Below are positions 1-4,574 of a stretch of DNA of 14,105 nucleotides, in pieces (the first letter of the stretch is position 1; each line of letters starts with the position of its first letter). The stretch is from SIG701 sp045539595 (lineage in GTDB: Bacteria; Bacillota; Clostridia; Oscillospirales; CAG-272): the NCBI GenBank assembly GCA_045539595.1, contig JAZQFQ010000052.1, positions 1-14,105 of the forward strand, in the 5' to 3' direction. A model generated the notes under the pieces. That model was not told the origin of the DNA and searched no databases. It saw only the letters and a list, made by a program, of their open reading frames with translations. The position numbers were made by a program, and so were the translations under genes.

Positions 1-197
1 TGGGTGAAGTGGGTGGCGCCCTGCTCGATGGCCCAATCCTTCATGGCGTTTGCCACCACGTTGGCCACTCCGATATCGAGGCGCTTGCCGATGCCCATCG
101 CCGCCACCAGAGCGCGATAGGTATCCTTCGGAAGACGCTGCTTCATCACCGCGTCGTTGAACACCTTGATTCCAAAAATCTCTGCAACTGAGTACAT
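1..197 (-). CDS. glnN: Type III glutamine synthetase, N-terminal fragment (gene runs off the left edge)
   Basis: Glutamine synthetase makes glutamine from glutamate, ammonia and ATP in the cytoplasm; the type III enzyme is a large form (about 700 residues) found in many anaerobes. Only about the first 65 residues lie in the window. They begin MYSVAEIFGIKVFNDAVMKQ and continue with LPKDTYRAL and VVANAMKDWAIEQGATHFT, which I recognise from memory as the type III N-terminus. The ATG is at 197-195 and is preceded by the Shine-Dalgarno AAGGAG with normal spacing. A perfect sigma-A promoter lies 86 bases upstream of the start, and a leader hairpin with a U-rich tail sits between them. The catalytic domain is outside the window, so activity cannot be judged. 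Confidence 0.88.
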   Translation of the reverse strand, partial: MYSVAEIFGIKVFNDAVMKQRLPKDTYRALVAAMGIGKRLDIGVANVVANAMKDWAIEQGATHFT

Positions 198-223
198 ACG
201 GGTAACTCCTTATGTAATGGGTT

Positions 224-269
224 AAAAAACAAAGGGCAGATCATGCCGGTCGTGCCTGGGCATGCTGCC
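224..269 (-). terminator. Leader hairpin plus U-tract upstream of glnN, possible attenuator
   Basis: On the minus strand the transcript predicted from the glnN promoter starts near 276 and soon meets a stem: 265-269 pairs with 235-239 and 259-264 with 242-247, giving 11 bp with a 2-base bulge and an 11-base loop. It is followed by CTTTGTTTTTT. This has the form of an intrinsic terminator placed before the coding region. I did not recognise a known riboswitch or an ANTAR-type double hairpin, so the signal it might respond to is unknown. Confidence 0.4.
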
Positions 270-282
270 GATTCACCTATTT

Positions 283-311
283 ATTATATGTTCGCCGCCC
301 GGATTTGTCAA
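283..311 (-). promoter_or_regulatory. Sigma-A promoter of glnN
   Basis: The minus strand reads TTGACA (311-306), a 17-base spacer, then TATAAT (288-283), a perfect match to the housekeeping consensus with ideal spacing. Transcription would start near 276, leaving a leader of about 79 bases before the glnN ATG. Confidence 0.85.
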
Positions 312-382
312 GGGATTTCTCATCCGCCGGGCGGGATTTTGAGGCAGATCGAAAAAAATTTTTATCAATCTCAAAAAAGGGG

Positions 383-411
383 TTGATTTTTTGTTTTTGT
401 CGTGGTATAAT
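383..411 (+). promoter_or_regulatory. Extended -10 promoter of tRNA-Ser
   Basis: TTGATT (383-388), a 17-base spacer and TATAAT (406-411) with the extended -10 dinucleotide TG at 403-404. The predicted start near 418 lies about 10 bases before the mature tRNA. It is divergent from the glnN promoter. Confidence 0.8.
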
Positions 412-427
412 GTCAAGGCTTGAGTAC

Positions 428-519
428 GGAAAGGTGGCTGAGCTGGTCTAAGGCGCACGACTGGAAATCGTGTGTCGGCTAATACCCGACCGAGGGTTCG
501 AATCCCTCCCTTTCCGCCA
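428..519 (+). tRNA. tRNA-Ser(GGA), reads UCC/UCU; integration target
   Basis: The 92-base gene folds as a class II tRNA. The acceptor stem GGAAAGG (428-434) pairs with CCTTTCC (509-515), followed by discriminator G516 and an encoded CCA (517-519). The anticodon stem CACGA/TCGTG encloses loop CTGGAAA with anticodon GGA at 463-465. There is a long variable arm, and the T-arm is GAGGG-TTCGAAT-CCCTC. From position 460 onward, its 3' part plus one base is repeated exactly at 4117-4177, so the 3' half of the present gene was probably supplied by the inserted element. The rebuilt gene looks fully functional and has its own promoter and terminator. Confidence 0.97.
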
Positions 520-520
520 A
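460..520 (+). repeat. Left attachment repeat (tRNA-side att copy)
   Basis: This 61-bp stretch covers the anticodon arm, variable arm, T-arm, acceptor 3' strand and CCA of tRNA-Ser. It is identical to 4117-4177. The bases just outside differ on both sides (459 G against 4116 A; 521 G against 4178 A), so the repeat limits are sharp. The crossover by the integrase must lie somewhere inside it, probably near the anticodon loop as is usual for tRNA-directed tyrosine integrases. Confidence 0.93.
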
Positions 521-522
521 GT

Positions 523-553
523 AAAAAGCATCGACTTTTGGTCGGTGCTTTTT
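523..553 (+). terminator. Intrinsic terminator after tRNA-Ser
   Basis: The stem GCATCGAC (528-535) pairs with GTCGGTGC (541-548), including one U-G wobble in the plus-strand RNA, with a 5-base loop. It is preceded by A5 and followed by T5. It lies inside the element, so the element provides termination for the tRNA it rebuilds. On the minus strand the same hairpin has one C-A mismatch and could still help stop integrase transcripts. Confidence 0.85.
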
Positions 554-639
554 CGTTTTATATTTGATTTTACAGGCTTCTCGGGAAATCCCCACGCAAG
601 CCAAGCGGACACAAAAAGCCATCCAAAAAATATGGGCAA

Positions 640-1569
640 TCAGCATTGTATTTTCTCGATGCGAGGGAGAAAATCGCGTGTTCGTTCATTGATGATAGAT
701 TGCATAGCAGTGTTGCTATGCTGATAGATGGCGAGTGTAGTTTTCACATCGGAATGGCCGAGAGTAGTGGAAAGCAATTTAGGATTGATGTCCGTACACA
801 TCATATTGGTGGCATAGGAGTGCCGCAAATCGTGAAAACGCATCCGAGGAAGACCACACGCCGCCAAGGCTTTGACAAAATGATGTTGCAATACATTGGT
901 CGAAACGAGATTGCCGTCACAATCGCGGCAAAGATATCCGTTCGGATTCGATAATCGAGATCGGTTGTACTGCTCCAGCCAAAAGAAATCATCACCATCC
1001 AACAAAAGAACACGCCGACTCGATGCAGTTTTACAATTTGAAATGGAAATGTTCTTTCCATCAAACATAATACTGCGGCAAATACGAAGTTCGTTTCGCC
1101 GAATGTCAATGTCGATCGATTTTATACCAAGACATTCACCGCGCCGCAATCCGTGCCGCAGGGCGAAATAGATGGGCAAAAACACGTCATCATCTTTTTG
1201 GTATAGATATGTGAGAAGTATTTGACATTGTTCGGGATTCAAGATTGTATATTCGTGTTCCTCTTTTCGGGGTAGATCATAGGTGTGAAATATGTTATGA
1301 TCCATATACCCACGCCGCATAGCAAAATTGATGGCTTTACGAAGCACAGCAAAGGCATAAACGGTTGTTGTGTTGCTCAGCCCTTTATCGCTCATATAAC
1401 CGCAGAAATCGTCCAAGAGTCCGTATGAAATATCCGAAACCTCTAACTGTCCCATAAAGGGGATTAGGTGGTTTTCAATATTTACACGATAACCGCGTAC
1501 TGTATTTGTTTTTAGCCTTTTGGGCGCGTAGGATTTCAAAAACTCGTTCAAAAGTTGCTCAACTGTCAT
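640..1569 (-). CDS. int: Tyrosine recombinase / phage-type integrase
   Basis: This 309-residue site-specific recombinase should integrate and excise the element at the tRNA-Ser repeats by single-strand exchange through a 3'-phosphotyrosine. Residues about 1-100 form the core-binding (SAM-like) domain. The catalytic domain shows Arg142 in HGLRRGE, Lys180 in NCKTASSRR, His246 and Arg249 in RFHDLRHSYAT, His272 in TLGHSDV and the nucleophile Tyr282 in LAIYQHS, so all catalytic positions are present. There is no visible zinc-ribbon or Arm-type N-terminal extension of note. The ATG at 1569 is preceded by AAAGGA. It lies 35 bases downstream of rep on the same strand, so the two are probably co-transcribed. 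No separate excisionase gene was recognised. Confidence 0.95.
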   Translation of the reverse strand: MTVEQLLNEFLKSYAPKRLKTNTVRGYRVNIENHLIPFMGQLEVSDISYGLLDDFCGYMSDKGLSNTTTVYAFAVLRKAINFAMRRGYMDHNIFHTYDLPRKEEHEYTILNPEQCQILLTYLYQKDDDVFLPIYFALRHGLRRGECLGIKSIDIDIRRNELRICRSIMFDGKNISISNCKTASSRRVLLLDGDDFFWLEQYNRSRLSNPNGYLCRDCDGNLVSTNVLQHHFVKALAACGLPRMRFHDLRHSYATNMMCTDINPKLLSTTLGHSDVKTTLAIYQHSNTAMQSIINERTRDFLPRIEKIQC

Positions 1570-1604
1570 AGTGTTTCCTTTCTTTTTCTGTTGTATTGAA
1601 GTTT

Positions 1605-2420
1605 TTAATAATCGGTATCAACAAATGAATCCAAAAGTTGTTTCAACGTCTCCTCGCTGTAATCCAACCAAGCCACAGAACAATATTCATTTTCAAATGT
1701 TGGTGTTATATCTGCAAGCAAAGTGCCTTTTTTTACTGTTACCGCGCCATTCAAACCAAGTGAATGAAAATATTTGTTTTTGTTTAGATCGGTAACACTC
1801 TCAAACAAATTCTTATTTATGTATTTTGTAATATACTTACTGATCGCCTCACAATTGCGTATAGGCTCCAAATCACAAAAACCAAATTTCTTTTGATATT
1901 CAAGCCAATTAAAAACCACATCTCCATGCTTTACTTTTTCGGCAAGTTTTTTACCCATCGTATCCCCTATTTGAAAACGATGTAAATGTGTTTCGGGCAA
2001 GTCATATAGTAAGCCGTGCATATGATATGATTTATTATCACTGTGCTTTTCAGGAACAAGTAAATATTTTGTTTTTCTTTCGTGTTTTTTATTTTGGTAT
2101 TTTATGAAGTCTTTCAAATCATTTCTAAACTTACATAAATTTGTGCGGTCATATTTTTGTGGGTCAAGAGTTGCAGTAAAAAAATAATCCCACGGGTTAC
2201 AAAACGCCAATTCAAATATTCTGCTTTTTGTCCGACAGATGCTTTCTTCAAGTTTTACATCATTTACAGTACCACGTTCTCGACGAATTTCCGAATCATC
2301 TTCAATTCCCGCAGTTCGTAGATAACGCATTTTTACAATTTGATTTTTCTTATGGTCACCACATCCATATACTTTCATTATGGTTTGATTAGCCTTATAT
2401 TTGACATCCCTAAACGGCAA
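1605..2420 (-). CDS. HUH-family replication initiator (rolling-circle Rep-like)
   Basis: HUH endonucleases nick one strand at an origin through a tyrosine and start rolling-circle replication. Motifs visible, numbered from the longer ATG start at 2438 (277 residues): an N-terminal strand WDYFFTATLDP (about 83-93), the metal-binding His-hydrophobic-His HMH at 139-141 in SYHMHGLLYDL, and the tyrosine motif KYITKY with Tyr202 and Tyr206. Order and spacing fit plasmid and phage Rep proteins of the G2P/ORF2 type. I chose the TTG at 2420 as the start because AGAAGGTGAT sits just ahead of it, whereas the ATG at 2438 has no Shine-Dalgarno; this gives 271 residues. I saw no convincing promoter on its strand. 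The hairpin-rich island directly upstream is the obvious candidate origin. The family call is from motifs only. Confidence 0.75.
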   Translation of the reverse strand: MPFRDVKYKANQTIMKVYGCGDHKKNQIVKMRYLRTAGIEDDSEIRRERGTVNDVKLEESICRTKSRIFELAFCNPWDYFFTATLDPQKYDRTNLCKFRNDLKDFIKYQNKKHERKTKYLLVPEKHSDNKSYHMHGLLYDLPETHLHRFQIGDTMGKKLAEKVKHGDVVFNWLEYQKKFGFCDLEPIRNCEAISKYITKYINKNLFESVTDLNKNKYFHSLGLNGAVTVKKGTLLADITPTFENEYCSVAWLDYSEETLKQLLDSFVDTDY

Positions 2421-2514
2421 ATTATCACCTTCTTTCATGCAAGAATAAATATAAGAAATAATAAAAATTTCCCAGATGTGTTAGTTAGTCAAGTAAGAAG
2501 AATCGTTCGTTTGC

Positions 2515-2745
2515 TGTCCTACGTGGCGTTCAGCGCACGTTGCTCGTACAGCGCCTGCGGCGCGGCAATTAGGGCGCGAGGTGGCGTTTGTGCGCACCGT
2601 AGCGTTTCCTGCCCGATTCGCTCGGCATCCTGTATCACACGTGATTCGAAGCACCGGGCTCCGCCCTACTATGCCGCGGGCATGGATTGTTCATCTTCTC
2701 CTACGGCTTGTTCTTCTGTGCTTTTCGTGCGGCGCGAGAACTGTA
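2515..2745. other. GC-rich, hairpin-packed intergenic island, candidate replication origin
   Basis: The 503 bases between rep and the regulator hold no convincing gene. The island is strikingly GC-rich: 41 of 60 bases at 2521-2580 are G or C, against 13 of 60 at 2821-2880. It contains closely spaced palindromes: GCGCC-TGC-GGCGC (2551-2563), an imperfect stem at 2580-2598, one with a bulge at 2610-2627, ATCA-CACG-TGAT (2634-2645), GGGC-TCC-GCCC (2656-2666) and ATGCC-GCG-GGCAT (2671-2683). Three of the six have 3-base loops. The position beside rep fits a double-strand origin, single-strand origin or oriT. Alternatives are a cluster of REP-like palindromes or a structured RNA. Confidence 0.5.
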
Positions 2746-2882
2746 AAACAAAACAAGCTAACAATAAAAACACTGTGTTATTTTCTAATACTCGTGTGTT
2801 TGTTTTCAAGATATATAGTATCACATTTTAATACCTCTGTCAATATAGTATCTTTGTTTTTAATCGTATTTTGTATTATTTT

Positions 2883-2910
2883 TTGAGTTTCTATTGATAT
2901 TTTTTATAAT
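2883..2910 (+). promoter_or_regulatory. Promoter of the XRE regulator
   Basis: TTGAGT (2883-2888), a 16-base spacer and TATAAT (2905-2910), with a predicted start near 2917. This is 25 bases ahead of the regulator ATG, with Shine-Dalgarno GAGGTGAT at 2929-2936 between them. A 10-base direct repeat ATATAGTATC at 2813-2822 and 2843-2852, 30 bases apart, lies upstream and is a weak operator candidate. Confidence 0.6.
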
Positions 2911-2941
2911 CTCCTGTAAAATATCTTTGAGGTGATAATAA

Positions 2942-3361
2942 ATGAAAGATGAAACCACCCCGACCACGTTGGGAGAAGCGGTTAATATGGGGATAGAAAA
3001 AGGGCTTGAATTTAATGTCCGTAGGCAAAAAAGAACTCGTGTTGTCTGCAATAGAATCAAAAATTTACGTTTGTCCAGAGATATTACACAGTCCGAATTA
3101 TGTAACGCGATCGACATTAATAAAATCACGTACTCAGGGTACGAAAATTGCAGAGCAGAACCTACAATGGAAGTCCTCGTAAGAATTGCAGACTATTACA
3201 ATGTATCGCTGGATTATATAGCAGGACGCACAGAAAATGAAATGGGACAGTATGCGGGAACAGACAATGCTCCCCAACAAAAATTCGATCAGTTACAAAA
3301 GATTGAGGAAATGCAAAAACAACTCAATGATCTCAAAGCAGAAATACGGAAAACCGATTAA
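2942..3361 (+). CDS. XRE/Cro-CI family transcriptional regulator
   Basis: This 139-residue DNA-binding protein probably controls the divergent rep-int genes and possibly itself. Residues about 36-95 form the helix-turn-helix domain: RIKNLRLSRDITQSELCNAI, then INKITYSGYENCRAEPT and the typical tail IADYYNVSLDYIAGRT. The N-terminal 35 residues are a charged extension, and residues about 112-136 (KFDQLQKIEEMQKQLNDLKA) look like a short coiled coil suited to dimerisation. No protease (LexA-like) domain is present, so induction by self-cleavage is unlikely. The start has a good Shine-Dalgarno, GAGGTGAT, 5 bases ahead. A terminator follows immediately, separating it from the toxin-antitoxin pair. 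The regulatory target is inferred from position only. Confidence 0.85.
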   Translation: MKDETTPTTLGEAVNMGIEKGLEFNVRRQKRTRVVCNRIKNLRLSRDITQSELCNAIDINKITYSGYENCRAEPTMEVLVRIADYYNVSLDYIAGRTENEMGQYAGTDNAPQQKFDQLQKIEEMQKQLNDLKAEIRKTD

Positions 3362-3368
3362 ATAGAAC

Positions 3369-3407
3369 GACGGCGGCACATAAAGTGCCTGCCGTCTTTT
3401 ACTTTTT
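3369..3407 (+). terminator. Intrinsic terminator after the XRE regulator
   Basis: GACGGC (3369-3374) pairs with GCCGTC (3391-3396) and GGCAC (3375-3379) with GTGCC (3385-3389), with one bulged base and a 5-base loop, followed by TTTTACTTTTT. Confidence 0.8.
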
Positions 3408-3421
3408 CTTTTATTGGTAAA

Positions 3422-3458
3422 AATATAGGTTGCATTTATCCTATATTCATGATATACT
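3422..3458 (+). promoter_or_regulatory. Promoter of phd-doc with an overlapping inverted-repeat operator
   Basis: TTGCAT (3430-3435), a 17-base spacer and TATACT (3453-3458), with the extended -10 TG at 3450-3451. An 8-base perfect inverted repeat, AATATAGG at 3422-3429 and CCTATATT at 3440-3447, surrounds the -35 box. Phd antitoxins repress their own operon by binding palindromes at the promoter, so this is the natural operator candidate. Confidence 0.7.
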
Positions 3459-3491
3459 ATATACAAGGAATCAATGCAAAGGAGAAAACGC

Positions 3492-3743
3492 ATGAACGTC
3501 AATACAAATCAACTCGTTCCCATGACGGACGCAAATCAGAATTTTTCCAAGGTGGCACGCATGGTGGATGAAAAGGGACTTGCGGTCATCATGAAAAACA
3601 ATAAGCCGCGCTATGTGTTGGTAGATTTCAGCGAATACGATATGATTAAAGCCGCCATGCAGATGCGAGAAAAGAAAATCAATGATATGGCAGATGATCT
3701 GATTACCGAAAATATGGAAGCATTTAAGGAATTGGCAAAATGA
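3492..3743 (+). CDS. phd: Phd/YefM-family antitoxin
   Basis: This 83-residue protein should neutralise the downstream Doc toxin and, with it, repress the shared promoter. The N-terminal half (MNVNTNQLVPMTDANQNFSK, then VARMVDEKGLAVIMKNNKPRYVLV at about 21-44) matches the Phd/YefM DNA-binding fold: start of a strand, helix, then two strands with the typical NNKPRYVLVDFSEYD. The C-terminal part (about 55-83) is charged and helical, as expected for the toxin-binding tail. I chose the ATG at 3492 because AAAGGAG at 3478-3484 sits 7 bases ahead; an upstream in-frame ATG at 3474 has no ribosome site. Its stop overlaps the doc start by 4 bases (ATGA), which indicates translational coupling. Confidence 0.9.
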   Translation: MNVNTNQLVPMTDANQNFSKVARMVDEKGLAVIMKNNKPRYVLVDFSEYDMIKAAMQMREKKINDMADDLITENMEAFKELAK

Positions 3744-4117
3744 CGTTACTGACAGAAGAGGAAATCATCCGTCTGCATGAGAAACTGATTGAAGCCACAG
3801 GTGGCACAGATGGAGTGCGGGACATAGGTCTGCTATCCTCGGCTATCTGTAACGCGTACGGCGGTTTTGGAGATGTAGAAGCATATCCAACCATTGAAGA
3901 AAAAGCGGCTCGTTTGGCATATGCACTTGTGGAGAATCACGCATTTGTAGACGGCAATAAAAGAATCGGCATTTTGGTCATGCTCATGACGTTGAAACTG
4001 AACGGCGTACTGATTGCATACACGCAAGCAGAATTGATACAATTAGGCTTGTCCATCGCGGATGGTTCGTGGAAATATGAGGATATTTTCGCGTGGATTT
4101 TGTCCCACAAAGCCTAA
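3740..4117 (+). CDS. doc: Doc-type Fic toxin
   Basis: Doc toxins phosphorylate elongation factor Tu and stop translation until counteracted by Phd. The 125-residue protein has the usual Doc length and the Fic active-site motif HAFVDGNKRIG at about 67-77, with His67, Asp71, Asn73, Lys74 and Arg75. The IADGSWKYEDIFAWI segment near the end is also typical. The third base of its stop codon is the first base of the right att repeat, so the cassette sits at the extreme edge of the element. The likely role is stabilisation of the integrated element or its excised circle. No frameshift or missing active-site residue is visible. The substrate is inferred from the family. Confidence 0.92.
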   Translation: MTLLTEEEIIRLHEKLIEATGGTDGVRDIGLLSSAICNAYGGFGDVEAYPTIEEKAARLAYALVENHAFVDGNKRIGILVMLMTLKLNGVLIAYTQAELIQLGLSIADGSWKYEDIFAWILSHKA

Positions 4118-4177
4118 CTGGAAATCGTGTGTCGGCTAATACCCGACCGAGGGTTCGAATCCCTCCCTTTCCGCCAA
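4117..4177 (+). repeat. Right attachment repeat (tRNA 3'-half copy)
   Basis: This is the exact 61-bp copy of 460-520, containing the displaced 3' half of the original tRNA-Ser gene. It lacks the 5' acceptor strand and D-arm, so it cannot make a tRNA. It is followed by a terminator at 4180-4218 that was presumably the original terminator of the tRNA before integration. Confidence 0.93.
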
Positions 4178-4179
4178 AC

Positions 4180-4218
4180 AAAAGAGGTATCCCATCAGGG
4201 ATGCCTCTTTTGGTTTTT
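4180..4218 (+). terminator. Intrinsic terminator behind the right att copy
   Basis: A 14-bp stem, 4180-4193 with 4198-4211, has one U-G wobble and loop ATCA. Its 3' arm ends in TTTT and is followed by GGTTTTT. It would also stop phd-doc transcripts leaving the element. Confidence 0.85.
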
Positions 4219-4226
4219 GATGGACA

Positions 4227-4334
4227 GCGAGGATTCGAAGGCCGCGTGTTAGAAAACCATCCAGTGGATGGTTTTCCCGCGGCACCGCTCTGCCCGCAGG
4301 CAGGCGAATCCCTCCCTTTCCGCCAAGTGAAAAT
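4227..4334 (+). repeat. tRNA 3'-end-like repeat with structured insert, copy A
   Basis: The segment starts GAGGATTCGAA, like the 5' side of the tRNA T-arm. After about 67 inserted bases it resumes as CGAATCCC and continues through the tRNA 3' end; 4305-4328 is a perfect 24-base match to 499-522. The insert holds an 11-bp stem with triloop AGT (4252-4262 with 4266-4276), enclosed by CCGCG/CGCGG (4242-4246 with 4278-4282), and a second hairpin CTGCC-CGCA-GGCAG (4290-4303). The ends GGATTCG (4231-4237) and CGAATCC (4305-4311) can pair, so the whole could fold as a branched, cloverleaf-like structure. No protein-coding function is credible. Confidence 0.65.
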
Positions 4335-4368
4335 GGCATCCCAAATGGGGTGCCTGTTTTATTTTTTG
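4335..4368 (+). terminator. Intrinsic terminator after repeat copy A
   Basis: GGCATCCC (4335-4342) pairs with GGGGTGCC (4347-4354) including one U-G wobble, with loop AAAT, followed by TGTTTTATTTTTT. It follows the tRNA-end copy just as a terminator follows each att repeat. Confidence 0.8.
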
Positions 4369-4379
4369 TTGGATAGAAA

Positions 4380-4492
4380 GGATTCGAACGGGTCGGTAGT
4401 GAATGACTGCCGGTGGCAGTCAGATGCCGACTCGAGATTGCCATGCAATCTCGCACCGAGCGCCGCAGCCGAGACCGAATCCCTCCCCCGCC
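4380..4492 (+). repeat. tRNA 3'-end-like repeat with structured insert, copy B (degenerate)
   Basis: It has the same design as copy A: GGATTCG (4380-4386) and CGAATCC (4476-4482) bracket a hairpin-rich insert of about 89 bases. Inside are TGACTGCC-GGT-GGCAGTCA (4404-4422) nested in GTCGG/CCGAC (4392-4396 with 4427-4431), and a 9-bp stem with triloop CAT (4433-4453). The tail CGAATCCCTCCC (4476-4487) matches the tRNA and then decays. The run-ups to copies A and B also resemble each other (TTTTTGATGGACAG against TTTTTTGTTGGATAG), so the two units look like tandem duplicates of roughly 150 bases. Confidence 0.6.
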
Positions 4493-4519
4493 CAAAGATC
4501 CCCCCTGTCGTCTGCGTTA

Positions 4520-4548
4520 TTGACAAATACCGGCGCCTGTGATACACT
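4520..4548 (+). promoter_or_regulatory. Extended -10 promoter upstream of a broken gene
   Basis: TTGACA (4520-4525), a 17-base spacer and TACACT (4543-4548) with TG at 4540-4541. It points at the short reading frame at 4575 and may now drive the lipoprotein gene further down, which lacks a clear promoter of its own. Confidence 0.7.
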
Positions 4549-4574
4549 GATAAAAAACTTCAGCGGGTGTGACT

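Larger units (their letters stand above)
460..4177. mobile_element. Compact integrative element inserted in the tRNA-Ser 3' half
   Basis: The element lies between two perfect 61-bp direct repeats of the tRNA 3' end; excision between them would release a 3,657-bp circle. Gene order from the left is integrase (minus), HUH-type Rep (minus), a GC-rich hairpin island, XRE regulator (plus), then Phd antitoxin and Doc toxin (plus). The DNA is mostly AT-rich, unlike the flanking core genes. The integrase C-terminus faces the intact tRNA, the usual arrangement. No relaxase with coupling protein, capsid, portal or packaging gene is visible, so it resembles a small integrated rolling-circle plasmid, mobilizable element or satellite rather than a self-transmissible element. 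Confidence 0.88.

Noticed and set aside
448..639. Minus-strand frame ending in GRDSNPRSGIS, antisense to tRNA-Ser
   Set aside because: This is the well-known spurious peptide produced by translating the reverse strand of a tRNA T-arm.
2461..2495. Promoter for rep-int on the minus strand
   Set aside because: A TTGACT-like -35 is present at 2492-2487 but no acceptable -10 lies at 16 to 18 bases, so I did not call it.
2515..2745. CRISPR array or tandem direct repeats in the hairpin island
   Set aside because: The palindromes differ in sequence and spacing; no regular repeat-spacer pattern is present here or elsewhere in the window.
2340..2886. Plus-strand frames over the GC-rich island (163 and 101 codons)
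   Set aside because: No Shine-Dalgarno, biased composition and overlap with a run of palindromes; the first also overlaps the rep start region.
3984..4181. Minus-strand 65-codon frame across doc and the right att copy
   Set aside because: Antisense to a clear Doc gene and the tRNA copy; includes the GGIRTLGR shadow peptide.
4136..4495. Minus-strand frame with AEREGFEPSVGY and GKGGIR segments (119 codons) and the overlapping plus frame 4093-4542
   Set aside because: They arise from the tRNA 3'-end copies and terminator hairpins; the peptides are typical tRNA shadow artefacts with no ribosome site.
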